DNA of 64,000 nucleotides from assembly GCA_965651695.1 (NCBI GenBank), contig CBFGTI010000007.1:1-64000 (forward strand), written 5' to 3'. Under the pieces are notes generated by a model. That model saw only the letters and a list, made by a program, of their open reading frames with translations. It ran no database searches and was not told the DNA's origin. Of the stretch, positions 6,291-16,900 are shown piece by piece. The position numbers and the translations under genes are program-made. Source of the stretch: Imperialibacter sp965651695. Its GTDB lineage: Bacteria; Bacteroidota; Bacteroidia; Cytophagales; Cyclobacteriaceae. Numbering within the stretch: the stretch's first letter is position 1; each line of letters opens with the position of its first letter.

Positions 6291-8003
6291 TTATACGCTC
6301 TGCCCCTTACTCTCCTTCACCGCAAAGTCAACCGCCCTGGCAGTTAAGGCCATGTAAGTGAGCGAAGGATTTTGTGTGCTTGTGCTGGTCATGCAGGCGC
6401 CATCGGTTACAAACACATTCTTGGCAAGGTGCATGCGGTTCCATTTGTCGAGCAGCGAGGTTTTGGGGTCTTTGCCCATGCGCACACCGCCCATTTCGTG
6501 GATGTCGAGCCCGGGCGCTTGCTTCGAATCATTGCTGCGGATGTTTGTAAACCCGGCCGACTCAAACATCTCGGTCATCTGGGCAATGTAGTCGGCCGTC
6601 ATCTTCTCGTCGTTGTCGTCGTAGTCTACCTTTATACTGGCGAGTGGTATACCCCACTCGTCCTTTTGGTTGGGGTCCAGCGCCCAATAGTTGCTTTCCT
6701 TAGGTATGGTTTCGCCCATCATGTGAGAGCCCACCCGCCAGGTACCCCACTGCGGATTTAGCAGGTTGTCCTTCAGCGAATTGCCCACGCCATCGTAGTC
6801 GCGGTCTACCGACCTGCCTGCACTGAAGCCGGCGGCATATCCTCTAAGGAAGTCGGTTTCCTGCTTGTATACGTTGCGGAAACGAGGGAAATACCCGCTG
6901 GTAGGCCTTCGGCCCACGGTGGTGTTATCAGCAAAGCCATCGTACTCAGCCGAAACCCTCGCCCGGTAGTTGTGGAAAGCTGCGTATTTGCCCAGCAGGC
7001 CGTTGTCGTTGCCGAGGCCATTTGGGAAGCGGCCCGAAGTGGAATTGAGCAGAATGATGTTGGTATTGATGGCGCCGGCGTTTACAAAAACAATGTCGGC
7101 AAAATACTCGATCATTTCCTTGCTGTTGGCGTCTAACACTCTTACACCAGTTACTTTTTCCAGCTTATCGTCGTAAATGAGCGAGTGAACCACCGAATGC
7201 GGCCGCAACGTGGCGTTGCCGGTTTTCAGTGCCCAGGGTATGGTAGACGAGTTGCTGTTGAAGTAGCCACCAAACGGACAGCCCCGCTGGCAGAGGGTGC
7301 GGTTCATGCACTGCCCCCGGCCCTGCTCCAGGTGAATGGCCTGCGGCTGCGACAGGTGCGCACACCGGGCCGAGATAACATTGCGGCCTTTGTACTTCGA
7401 CTCCACATGCTGCTTGAAATAGCTCTCCACACAGTTGAGGTCGTAGCCAGGCAAAAATTCGCCATCGGGAAGGTTGTCCAGCCCGTCTTTAAAGCCGGCG
7501 ATACCCACAAACGTTTCTACATAGCTATACCAGGGTGCGAGGTCTTTGTACCGGATAGGCCAGTCTACCGCGAAGCCGTCACGTGCCGGGCCTTCAAAGT
7601 CGAAGTCGCTCCACCGCTGAGTTTGGCGTGCCCACATTATCGACTTGCCACCCACCTGGTAGCCGCGGATCCAATCAAAAGGCTTCTCCTGCACATAAGG
7701 ATGTTCTTTGTCTTTTACAAAGAAATGCGCAGCATCTTCCCTGAAGGCATAGCACCTGCTAATGACAGGGTTTTCCTCCACCACTTTGGCGGGCATTTGC
7801 CCCCGGTGGGTAAATTCCCACGGCATCATGTTGGTGGTGGGGTAGTCTACATTGTGCTTTACATCGCGGCCCCGCTCAAGGATAAGCGTTTTCAGTCCTT
7901 TGTCAGCCAGCTCTTTGGCTGCCCATCCACCGCTCATACCCGAGCCGATAACGATGGCGTCGAAGGTGTTTTGCTGCTTGCTGTCTATATTAAAATTTGC
8001 CAT
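6291..8003 (-). CDS. GMC-type FAD oxidoreductase (gluconate dehydrogenase-like large subunit)
   Basis: A 570-residue GMC-fold flavoprotein. The FAD Rossmann motif is G20-x-G22-xx-G25 in VIGSGMSGGWAAKEL. The C-terminal GMC domain has HEMGGVRMG (His502, the usual catalytic base position) and TQNPSLTYMAL (Asn545). The start is ATG 8001-8003, which overlaps the upstream TAA (TAATG); an earlier in-frame codon would add eleven residues inside the upstream gene. Paired with the small Tat-signal subunit upstream, it resembles gluconate 2-dehydrogenase/fructose dehydrogenase-type periplasmic sugar oxidases. No cytochrome c subunit is next to it. It has no signal peptide and is probably exported in complex with its partner. 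Substrate unknown. Confidence 0.9.
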   Translation of the reverse strand: MANFNIDSKQQNTFDAIVIGSGMSGGWAAKELADKGLKTLILERGRDVKHNVDYPTTNMMPWEFTHRGQMPAKVVEENPVISRCYAFREDAAHFFVKDKEHPYVQEKPFDWIRGYQVGGKSIMWARQTQRWSDFDFEGPARDGFAVDWPIRYKDLAPWYSYVETFVGIAGFKDGLDNLPDGEFLPGYDLNCVESYFKQHVESKYKGRNVISARCAHLSQPQAIHLEQGRGQCMNRTLCQRGCPFGGYFNSNSSTIPWALKTGNATLRPHSVVHSLIYDDKLEKVTGVRVLDANSKEMIEYFADIVFVNAGAINTNIILLNSTSGRFPNGLGNDNGLLGKYAAFHNYRARVSAEYDGFADNTTVGRRPTSGYFPRFRNVYKQETDFLRGYAAGFSAGRSVDRDYDGVGNSLKDNLLNPQWGTWRVGSHMMGETIPKESNYWALDPNQKDEWGIPLASIKVDYDDNDEKMTADYIAQMTEMFESAGFTNIRSNDSKQAPGLDIHEMGGVRMGKDPKTSLLDKWNRMHLAKNVFVTDGACMTSTSTQNPSLTYMALTARAVDFAVKESKGQSV

Positions 8004-8572
8004 TACATTACAATTAAACCGTCGGTAGAAACGCAAGCCTGGTACGGACCGGGAACATGCTTATAGGGGAATTTTTCGGTAAGAAAATATTGAGACGACA
8101 TATAGCCCTGGATGCTGAATCGCTTGGTAAGTGCCACAAACGCCTTTACATCTTTAAGCGGTTTGGTTGCTTCGGCCGTTTCTGTTCCGCTTTCCTCCAT
8201 CGTCAGAATACCAGTCAATACCTTCTCTTTGTATTCCTGGTCTCCTCGTGAAAAGGATTTGTCGAAATGTTTTTTCACAAAAGCCTCAAATTGGTTTAAC
8301 CCGCTTACGAACGTATCCTGATCGGCCTTTTTCACGCAGTCGTCTACCATTACCAGTACGAATTTGTAAATATCGAGCTCGGTGGCCCCGGGTATCTCAC
8401 CCGACGGGATAATAGCTTCCACTATCTTTGCCAGTAGGTCTTGCTGGCCGGCATCCAGCTGTAAATTGTTGAGGGCCATGGCTACCCTTTCCGGCCCGAA
8501 GTTGCAGGAAGGGAGAAGGGCCACGCCCCCGGCAAACAAGGCTGCTTGTTTTAGGGCTGTTCGTCTGTTCAT
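8003..8572 (-). CDS. Gluconate 2-dehydrogenase subunit 3-like, Tat signal
   Basis: A 189-residue protein with a twin-arginine signal (MNRRTALKQAALFAGGVALLPSC) ending in a possible lipobox Cys23, then the all-helical subunit-3 domain (LLAKIVEAIIPSGEIPGATELDIYKFVLVMVDDC...). In this family the small subunit carries the Tat signal and takes the folded FAD subunit across the membrane. Its stop and the next ATG share a base, showing tight translational coupling with the GMC subunit. Confidence 0.87.
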   Translation of the reverse strand: MNRRTALKQAALFAGGVALLPSCNFGPERVAMALNNLQLDAGQQDLLAKIVEAIIPSGEIPGATELDIYKFVLVMVDDCVKKADQDTFVSGLNQFEAFVKKHFDKSFSRGDQEYKEKVLTGILTMEESGTETAEATKPLKDVKAFVALTKRFSIQGYMSSQYFLTEKFPYKHVPGPYQACVSTDGLIVM

Positions 8573-8685
8573 AATGTAGTTTGATTCTGCTTAAAAGAAA
8601 GCGACCCTTAATTAAGCTATTACTTTTGAAAGAAGCGCTGTGCAAAACAAACTTTTACATAAATGAATACATGTGCAAGAGCAAA

Positions 8686-11600
8686 TCAGGGTGCGCTGTT
8701 TCGCCGATAGGCGAATAACGGTTTGTTTGTTAAGCCGAAAATAAGCGAGCCGTTGACATCTATTACGCTTCTCACATCGCCCTGCAGTAGGAAGCCAGAG
8801 GCAGCTTGCGGGACATAGCTAAAGCCGCCCCTGCCATCTCCTTTCAGCAATACGCCGAGGTTGGCATCAAATTTCCCCACTCTTATTTTGCTGTGGCTAT
8901 TATTGCCGCAGAGGAGCACGTCTTTCTTACCGTCGCTGTCATAGTCCAGCAGCGTGATAGTATACACCGGCGAATATTGCACCTGCAAGGGCAAGTCGCT
9001 GGTTTTGTACTTGCCGGTGCCCGTGCTGTAGAAAAAGGTGGTTTCCATGTGATTCGCCTGAAGGTAACCGGCTCCGGCTAGCACCTCGTCCTCAAAAATG
9101 TCGTTTAAAGTGGCTCCGGCGTAGCTTTTATAGTTGGTAAACCGGCGACGCAGGTAGCTTAGCTGGTCGAGCAGTTCATCTCTTGTAGCGTGCGGAAAGC
9201 TCTTGCCTTGCACAAACGAGCAAAAGATTGGGTCAACCGAGCCGTTGCGGTCGAAGTCCGCGAAATACATTTCGGCAGGTTCAGCCTCAGAAACCCTTAT
9301 TTGTGTATTTAGCCCGAGGTTCCCCACGAGCAAATCCGGCAGCTTGTCGCCATTTAGGTCTTCCACCGCCACCGTATTCCACCAGCCCGTGTACTCCTTA
9401 TCGAAAAAGTCGCTCGTTTTATTCTCCAGCCGGCCGCCGTTATTTACATATACACTTACAGGCATCCATTCTCCCACTACCACCAGGTCTTCCTTTTCAT
9501 CAGCGTTCACGTCTGCCCATACGGCGGCCGTCACCATGCCAACTTGCTGCAGTTCAGGCGCCCGGCTGGTTGTCTCGTCAGTAAAAGTACCGTTACCATT
9601 GTTAACCAGGAGAAAGCTGGAAGGCGTTTCCGGGTACCGGCCGGGTACTACCCTGCCGCCGACGAAAATATCCGGAAACCCGTCGGCATTTATATCGGCT
9701 ACCGCCACACAACTTTTGCTTGTGAGCATTTTCGGTAATGCTTCGGCCTTTTTTATGAAGTTGCCGTTACCGTCGTTCAGGTACAGCCTGTCTTGCAGCA
9801 GCGGGTCGTCGGCAGTAAATTGATGATAGCCACCACTGGCAACGTAGAGGTCCGCATAGCCGTCGCCATTGGCATCAAAAAAAACCGCATCGGCGTCGTG
9901 GCTGCCGGCGTCATATTCAAACGAAGCCACCATCTTTTGGCTGAAACTGCCATTGGGCTGCTGAATAAAAAGCGCTGCAGCCTGCCCTGCCGCTCCGCCT
10001 GCAAAAATATCCTCAAGGCCGTCGTTGTTTACGTCTCCTTTTACCAGACAAGGGCCGGTAAACGACAGCTGATTGATGAGTAGCGTCTGCTTTTTAAAAT
10101 CGTTGATGTTCGAAGCAGGGTCGGTGCGGACAATCGGAGAAGGAATCTCCGCAAAGGCTGGCTTCACCCTTACTTTGCTCTCTTCCAGATTTGCTGCTTC
10201 AATTTCGGAAAGCACCAGCACCTGGTTTGCGGCCACGTTGGTAAGTACCTGCTGCTTACCGCTCGGCCATTTTACGCGGAGGGTGTCAACTTTAGTCGCT
10301 TTTCCCAACCCAAATTGCAGCACAGGCGAAACCGACGAAAGGTATCCGCGGGCCGGTTGCTGCTCAAGTGCCTGCGTGTTTTCTTTAATACTAACTGCCA
10401 CCCTGGCCCCTATGCCCTGTGTATTCTTCCCCTCTCCCTGCAGCTTCACCTGCAGGTAGTGGTGCTCCCGCCGCTTATCGGCCCGGTTCTGGAAAACAAA
10501 TGCAGGCTGATTGATATTATTCACCACCAAATCAAGGTCGCCGTCGTTGTCGAGGTCGGCATAGGCCGCACCGTTGCTGTTAGATACATAGTCGACGCCC
10601 CAGGTTTTTGTGTGGTCGGCAAATTGGAGACCACCCTGGTTGGAGTAAAGGTAGTTGACCACATTGGACGCCGGCATCTGACTAATTAGTTCCAGCACAT
10701 CGTCCCGCTTCAGCCTGCCTTTCTTCTCCACGAAATCCTCCATGTATTTTATGAAATCGAGGTTTGTATAGTCGCGCAGGTAACCATTGGTTACATACAG
10801 GTCCTTCCACCCGTTATTGTCAAAGTCCGCCAGCAAAGCAGCCCAGCTCCAATCGGTATTGGAAATACCCGCCAGCTGCCCTATTTCACTGAAAACCGGA
10901 GTGTTTCCGCCGCCGGTGCCTGTGTTCAACTGAAGCATATTGCGCATGTACTGGTAGTGAAAACCCGACCGGAGATTTAGGTCGAATTTGGCGTAGTTGT
11001 CGGGAGCGAGCAGTAGCTTCTGCCGGTAGTTGTCTTCGGGCAGCATGTCAAGTGTTACCACATCGAGCCAACCGTCGTTGTTAATGTCTGCCACGTCGTT
11101 GCCCATCGAAAACTGGCTGTTGTGGCCAAGAGCGTGCCCCAAGTGATCGGTGAAAGTGCCGTCGCCATTGTTGATGTATAAGTAGTCGGGCACCGCATAG
11201 TCGTTGGAGATATAGAAGTCGGGCCAGCCGTCGTTGTTGAGATCGGCTATTCCCAAACCCAGCCCGTAGGTCAGGGCTGAGCTGCTGATACCGGCTTTTA
11301 CAGTATTATCGACAAAGCGACCATTCGTATTTTTGTAGAGGCGCACGCCCCGCAGGTCATCATCTTTTTTGAGGATTTCGGCCGTGCTTACTTCGTTCAG
11401 CACCGGCATTGCGTTGGGGTTGTGGTTGAGCAATACGGCGTCCAGGTCTCCATCCCGGTCGTAGTCAAAAAAGTAGGCCTGGTTGCTGAAAGCCATGCTG
11501 GCCAATCCATATTCTTCCGCCCTTTCGCTGAACCGCGGAATGTTGTTTTCATCATTGCCTTCGTTGATAAACAACTGGTTGGCCCTTTTGGGGTCTGGCA

Positions 11601-12042
11601 GCGCACCTGAATAACATACGTACAGGTCCAGACGTCCGTCGCCATTCACATCTGCGGCCGTTACGCCGGTTTTCCACGGGCCGGGGCGGCCCACCACACC
11701 TGCTTGCAATGTAATGTCTTTGAATTGAAAGTTGCCCTGGTTCAGGTACAACTTGTTTTCTCCCATATTGGAGGTGAAATAGAGATCGATGAGGCCGTCG
11801 CCGTTCATGTCGCCCGCTGCTACACCTCCACCATTGTAGAAGTACTCGTACATGAGAATGTTGGTGTTGGGACCTTCGGTGAGCGTATTGCTGAACGTGA
11901 TGTTTGTTTTGGAAGGGGGAAGCAACTCAAACAGCGGTTGTACAGCCTCAGCGGGCTTTTGAGCTGTCGGTACCTCGCTGCAGCTACAGACCAGCAGCGC
12001 CAGAAGAAGAAAATTACCAAATACTGCTTTTTGTGTACCCAT
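8686..12042 (-). CDS. FG-GAP/VCBS repeat lipoprotein with ASPIC-UnbV domain
   Basis: A 1118-residue outer-surface lipoprotein (signal MGTQKAVFGNFLLLALLVCSC, lipid Cys21). Many DxNxDGxxD calcium-binding FG-GAP loops follow (GDMNGDGLIDLYFTSN, DVNGDGRLDLYV, DLNNDGWPDFYISN, DINNDGWLDVVTLD), forming one or two beta-propellers. An ASPIC/UnbV domain sits near residues 535-610 (GIGARVAVSI...ARGYLSSVSPVLQFGLG...LRVKWPSGKQQVL). A second FG-GAP group follows (DVNNDGLEDIF, DANGDGYADLYVASGGY). Such proteins are regularly encoded beside SusC/SusD pairs in marine and soil Bacteroidota; their ligand is usually unknown. Seventy-one bp downstream of susD, same strand. Confidence 0.9.
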   Translation of the reverse strand: MGTQKAVFGNFLLLALLVCSCSEVPTAQKPAEAVQPLFELLPPSKTNITFSNTLTEGPNTNILMYEYFYNGGGVAAGDMNGDGLIDLYFTSNMGENKLYLNQGNFQFKDITLQAGVVGRPGPWKTGVTAADVNGDGRLDLYVCYSGALPDPKRANQLFINEGNDENNIPRFSERAEEYGLASMAFSNQAYFFDYDRDGDLDAVLLNHNPNAMPVLNEVSTAEILKKDDDLRGVRLYKNTNGRFVDNTVKAGISSSALTYGLGLGIADLNNDGWPDFYISNDYAVPDYLYINNGDGTFTDHLGHALGHNSQFSMGNDVADINNDGWLDVVTLDMLPEDNYRQKLLLAPDNYAKFDLNLRSGFHYQYMRNMLQLNTGTGGGNTPVFSEIGQLAGISNTDWSWAALLADFDNNGWKDLYVTNGYLRDYTNLDFIKYMEDFVEKKGRLKRDDVLELISQMPASNVVNYLYSNQGGLQFADHTKTWGVDYVSNSNGAAYADLDNDGDLDLVVNNINQPAFVFQNRADKRREHHYLQVKLQGEGKNTQGIGARVAVSIKENTQALEQQPARGYLSSVSPVLQFGLGKATKVDTLRVKWPSGKQQVLTNVAANQVLVLSEIEAANLEESKVRVKPAFAEIPSPIVRTDPASNINDFKKQTLLINQLSFTGPCLVKGDVNNDGLEDIFAGGAAGQAAALFIQQPNGSFSQKMVASFEYDAGSHDADAVFFDANGDGYADLYVASGGYHQFTADDPLLQDRLYLNDGNGNFIKKAEALPKMLTSKSCVAVADINADGFPDIFVGGRVVPGRYPETPSSFLLVNNGNGTFTDETTSRAPELQQVGMVTAAVWADVNADEKEDLVVVGEWMPVSVYVNNGGRLENKTSDFFDKEYTGWWNTVAVEDLNGDKLPDLLVGNLGLNTQIRVSEAEPAEMYFADFDRNGSVDPIFCSFVQGKSFPHATRDELLDQLSYLRRRFTNYKSYAGATLNDIFEDEVLAGAGYLQANHMETTFFYSTGTGKYKTSDLPLQVQYSPVYTITLLDYDSDGKKDVLLCGNNSHSKIRVGKFDANLGVLLKGDGRGGFSYVPQAASGFLLQGDVRSVIDVNGSLIFGLTNKPLFAYRRNSAP

Positions 12043-12072
12043 ACCAGCGAATTAGGTTGAAAAGGAAAACCC

Positions 12073-12089
12073 GCACCGCAATGCGGCGC
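12073..12089 (-). terminator. Weak hairpin between susD and FG-GAP gene
   Basis: GCACCGC-AAT-GCGGCGC forms a 7-bp stem (one wobble on the minus-strand RNA) followed on the minus strand by GGGTTTTCCTTTTC. It could attenuate transcription after susD without ending it. Confidence 0.35.
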
Positions 12090-12113
12090 AGGCTTTCTTA
12101 AACTACATTAAAA

Positions 12114-13973
12114 TTAATATCCCGGATTCTGAATTAGCTGATCGTTTCTGTTCATTTCGTCCCTGTGGATGGGCAGGAAATACATTTTATCCAGCCACAA
12201 CCGATTCTCAATCCCAGGATCAATTTCCAGAGGAGTGTAGATGTAATCGTAATTGTCGCGGTTGTATTGGTAAAGGGTGACGTTCGCCCCTGGTTTGAGT
12301 GTAGCGGTAATTTCAATCCGTCCGGCTTTTTGTCCAAGCGTTTCCTCCGCTATCATCCACCTCCGGGCATCGTGGTAGCGCTGCTCCTCAAACACCATCT
12401 CTATTCTGCGCTCATTTCTGTACCGCTCCATCAGCGCATCACCCGACTCAGTTATTTCCGGCATACCGGCCCTAAACCTGATTTTATTGAGCCACTCTCT
12501 TGCTTCGTCTTCAGCTCCCAGCTCTATGTTCGCTTCCACATAGTTGAGAATAGCCTCGGTATACCTGAAAAACGGCCACGGTATCTGCTGCCAGGTATTT
12601 TGGTCAACAATACCAGGATTAGGGTCTATAAACTTGCGCACATAGTATCCTGTGCGGGTGCCATTCCAGTCTTCCACGGAGCTTTGGCGGGTGTCAAGTC
12701 CGAAATGAGTGGTTGTATTTCCACTTTCGTCCAAAACTTCATATTGCCCGGTTTGTATCTGGTTGGCAGGGTCGCGGCTAGCCACGTCGGCCGTACGGGG
12801 CTTCCACCCGGCACCATCGTACAGGATGGTGGCATAAAACCGCGGATCCCTATTGGCGTACGGCTCCTCAACATGTGCCGGATTGTTCCAATCGAACGAA
12901 GAACCATCCATCATCTCATAGTCGTCTACCAGGTTCTGGATTGGTGTGTTCCCGGCCCAGTTGTGATAACCATTGGGGCCATTGAATAAGCCCTGCCTGC
13001 CTCCATTTTCAGCTTTTGCGTTGATAAAGTACCGGGCAAAGATCAACTCATTTTCGCCACCGCTCTGTGCAAGGGCCATGTTCATGTAGTTGGCCGTACC
13101 TTCCGCTGGCGAAACGGGTGCAGTGAGGTTGGTTTGGTAACCGTAAGTGGTGAGGTCGAGCACTGCCTTGGCGGCATCTCTTGCTCTTTCCCACCGCTGG
13201 GTGCGGTCGCCACTAACGTAGCCAATAAGCTCCGGGTTTGGAAAGCTAGCGATAACGGTAGAGTTGGCGCTCGCTGTAGGAATATCGCGCAAATCGCTGG
13301 CGGCATATAACAGAATGCGTGATTTTAAAGCCAACGCGGCGGCGGCGGTAGCCCTGCCCGTGGCGAGCGTTTTTCCTTCGAGCAAGGCAGCAGCTTCGTC
13401 ACAGTCTGCCACTATAAACTCCACGCATTCGTCGAAAGTATCCCTGGCAATGGTGTAGTCCGCCTCGCCCAGCTCATAAGGCCGGTCGATTAAAGGAGCT
13501 GAACCATAGTACCGCACCAGCTGGTGGTAGTAGTATGCACGCATAAACAACGCTTCTCCCATTAGCCTTTCCACTATACCATTGGTGTTGTCAAACTGCG
13601 GGTTCTCGAGGTTTTTAATGGCCAGGTTACAAGCACGTATCCTGCTGTACATATTAGACCAGTTGATGGTGTTGTTCACCCACCCGATGTCGGCAGGGTT
13701 AGACCGTGCCTCCGTGATGGTATTAATCCCCCGGCCGGGATGCGTAAATATCGACTCGTCGGTGAGTGATGCGAGCATCTGCTCATCAAAGCCGCCATTG
13801 CCGAGGCCGCTATAGATATCTGTTACAAAAGCTTCCGCCAAACCCGCATCAGTCCATACGTCCGATTCCGGTACTTCGGTCAGGGGTTTGGTATTCAGAA
13901 AATCGTCATTACACCCCGTTACAAACACGAATGCAGTAATGACCAATAAGGAAAATATATTTATTCTGTTCAT
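12114..13973 (-). CDS. SusD/RagB-family outer-membrane lipoprotein
   Basis: A 619-residue SusD-like protein: lipoprotein signal MNRINIFSLLVITAFVFVTGC (Cys21), the family opening DDFLNTKPLTEVPESDVWTD, TPR-like helices (EALFMRAYYYHQLVRYYGSAPLID is the RagB hallmark), and the C-terminal SusD domain (RYTEAILNYVEANIELG...WLNKIRFRAGMPEI...YRNERRIEMVFEEQRYHDARRW). It caps the SusC channel and helps capture substrate. It lies 20 bp downstream of susC on the same strand. Substrate class not readable; the neighbouring sugar dehydrogenase suggests a carbohydrate. Confidence 0.96.
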   Translation of the reverse strand: MNRINIFSLLVITAFVFVTGCNDDFLNTKPLTEVPESDVWTDAGLAEAFVTDIYSGLGNGGFDEQMLASLTDESIFTHPGRGINTITEARSNPADIGWVNNTINWSNMYSRIRACNLAIKNLENPQFDNTNGIVERLMGEALFMRAYYYHQLVRYYGSAPLIDRPYELGEADYTIARDTFDECVEFIVADCDEAAALLEGKTLATGRATAAAALALKSRILLYAASDLRDIPTASANSTVIASFPNPELIGYVSGDRTQRWERARDAAKAVLDLTTYGYQTNLTAPVSPAEGTANYMNMALAQSGGENELIFARYFINAKAENGGRQGLFNGPNGYHNWAGNTPIQNLVDDYEMMDGSSFDWNNPAHVEEPYANRDPRFYATILYDGAGWKPRTADVASRDPANQIQTGQYEVLDESGNTTTHFGLDTRQSSVEDWNGTRTGYYVRKFIDPNPGIVDQNTWQQIPWPFFRYTEAILNYVEANIELGAEDEAREWLNKIRFRAGMPEITESGDALMERYRNERRIEMVFEEQRYHDARRWMIAEETLGQKAGRIEITATLKPGANVTLYQYNRDNYDYIYTPLEIDPGIENRLWLDKMYFLPIHRDEMNRNDQLIQNPGY

Positions 13974-13993
13974 AATATTCTCTTTGTGGGTTA

Positions 13994-16900
13994 TTAAAAG
14001 GTCGCGGTTAACCCGGCGTTGATAATCCGCGCCTGGGGATAGTACTGACCATTCGTTTGGATATTTTCCGGATCGTAAACCTTCAGCTTATCAACCGTAA
14101 ACAGGTTGAGGCCGTTTACATACACCCGCAGGTTGCTGAATCCGACTCTCTGGCCCAACGAAGCTGGAATGGAGTATCCCAATTCGAAATTTTTCAGCCT
14201 GATGTAGTCGGTGCTCCGCAACCAATAGGTATTACCTCCGGAAAAGTATTGATTGGCTCGGTCGGCAATCCGTGGGTGTTCGCTGCTTGGATTGTCTACT
14301 GTCCACCGGTTTTCATATATATCGAGCAGATAATTGCCTATGCTGCCCATTTCGCCGGTTCCCACGTATACCTGTGCACCAGCGGCGCCCTGCAGGAGAA
14401 TAGCGAGATCGAAATTGCGGTATTGCGCACTCATGTTGAGGCCACCCTGGAATGTCGGAATGTCATTCCTATCGTTCCTTACCCTGTCGTCGGGTGTTAT
14501 TGCCCCATCACCGTCGTGATCTTTATACTTCATGTCGCCCGGGCGGATGGTGTTGGTAATGGCACTATAGTCCAGCGTATTTGCATCAATGTCCTGCTGG
14601 TCGCGGAATACACCGTCGTAGATATAAGCCTGGTAGGTGTACATTGGCCTTCCCGTCGTCCGCTGCCACTCGGGCGCTCCCGGTGCTTCATCCCAGAAGA
14701 GTACCTTGTTTTTGGCATAACCTCCGTTTGCCGCTATTTTATAGGTTACCTCACCGGCGTGGCCGTTATAACCTACTGAAAAGTCAAATCCGCGGTTGGC
14801 TACCTCACCAATGTTCTGTGGAGGAAGCGTCATACCGGTGCTTTGTGGCACCGAGCCATACTTCGGCCACAAAATGTTCGTACGCTTATTATAAAAGGCA
14901 TCTACTTCGAAGAAAACACGGCCTTGCAGGGTAGAACCTTCTATTCCCACGTTGGAATTGTTCGACACCTCCCAGGTGATTGTGGGATTGGGCACGCCTG
15001 TTTCGTAAATAGTACCTATTTCCTGTCCGCCAATAATATAGCTCCTGAAGGCGTTGGTTGAAAGGTATTTGTACTCCTGCAAAGGACCGTCGGGTCCGAG
15101 GGTTATGTTATCATTACCCATTTGGCCCCATGAGCCGCGAATCTTAAAGTAGTCGATGAAGTTCACGCTATTTTTCCAGAACGATTCTTCTGAAAGCTGC
15201 CATCCTACCATGATGCCCGGGAAAAATCCATAGCGTGTTTCTTCGGGAAACATATAGGAACCATCGTTTCTCCAGAGGAATTCGGCGAGGTACTTCTCTT
15301 TGTAGTTGTACGCCACCCGTCCGAAGTAGTTCAAGCGAGCTCTTTCCCAGGCGCCGCCGCTGTTGTTGCGCTCGGCATTGCCTCCGGCGTTGATCTGGTC
15401 TACAATAGGCGATACAAAATATCTGCGGAAGGCACCAAAGTTGGCAAACTCGATAGTCTCACGATTAGTACCTGCCAGGAAGTTGATTGAGTGGTCGCCA
15501 ATTGCTTTTTCGTAGGTGAGCATGGTTCCCAGCAAAACATTGAGCTGGTCTTCATTGCCCAGGTTGAGTCGCGGTTCGGCAGGACCTCTTTTGCCAGGCA
15601 CTACCACGGGGGTTACGCCATCGGCTTCGTACTCTCCCTGGAAGGTGTACAAAAACCAGGGAGTTTCCCATCTCTTGGTATTGCGAAGGTACTTGTCGAC
15701 TGAGGCAGTACCTATTAGTTTCAATCCCTCTACCCAAGGGTTGGAAATTTCAACCTGGCCGTTGGACTGGAAATAGTAGCGTGTATCCCTGTCGTAGCCG
15801 GTTTGATTAGTGGTAATTACCACAGGGTTATGTCCGTTTTCGATGTCAGGACCCGGCAGCCCGTTGGGCCAGTAAGCAGGCGAAGTGGGAATGCCCCTCA
15901 TTTGCATACGGAAAATTGCACCAGCTCCCACAGTCGGGAAAAAGCGGTTTTCCTGACGGCCTAAAATACCTACCGTTGTTTTAATATACTTGTTTACGTC
16001 AGCATCAAGGTTTATCCTCAGGTCGTATTGCTTATACCCGGTGGCGGCATCCTTGTAGTAAGCATCCTGATTTTGGTAGCCCAGCGAGGTCATGTACTTA
16101 AAGTTATCGGTACCGCCATTGAGCTGGAGGTTGTGGCGCGACTGCGGCGACCATGTTTTCAACGTGGCGTCGTACCAGTCGGTATTGGGGTGAAACCAGG
16201 GGTCGGATCCGTCTCTGAAAAGCTGGAAATCCTCCGGAGAGTAAGGTGCGCTCACCACCGACCCGTTGGGGCGGGTGTAGCTGCCGGTTTCGCGGAAGGC
16301 ATCAGTGGCGTCGGACCATTCGGCTACCGGCAAATTGTAGATCTCGAGGTCGTTTCGCATCTCCGCAAACTGCGTAGCATTGGCGAGCTTGGGTATTACG
16401 GTGGGTTGTGCAAACCCCTGGTTGAAAGAGTACGAAAGCTCCGGCTTTCCTGTTTGGCCACGTTTGGTGGTAATGAGAATCACTCCATTTGCAGCCCTGG
16501 CACCATATATGGCCGCCGAGGCATCTTTCAGCACCGAAATGCTCTCGATATCTGCGGGGTTTAAGCGCTCCAAACCTCCCTGCCTCGCAGGAATTCCATC
16601 TATTACTATCAGGGCTGTGTTGTTACCGAGAGTGTTTGATCCGCGGATACGGATTCCGGAGCCATCGTAGCCGGGCTCACCGCTTCTGTTCACGGCAATT
16701 ACACCGGGCATACGTCCGGCGATTGAGTTGGACAGGTTAACAGACGGCGACTGCACCAGCTCTTTACCCTTTACGGTGGCAACTGACCCTGTTACGGTCA
16801 CCTTCTTTTGGGCACCATAACCAACCACCACGATCTCTTCAAGAGACTTTACATCGGGTTGCATGCTAATGGTAAAACTGGTTTGATTGCCCACTGCAAC

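Noticed and set aside
7185..8066. 293-codon plus-strand frame opposite the GMC oxidoreductase
   Set aside because: Shadow of a high-GC coding strand; the minus strand carries the FAD and GMC motifs.
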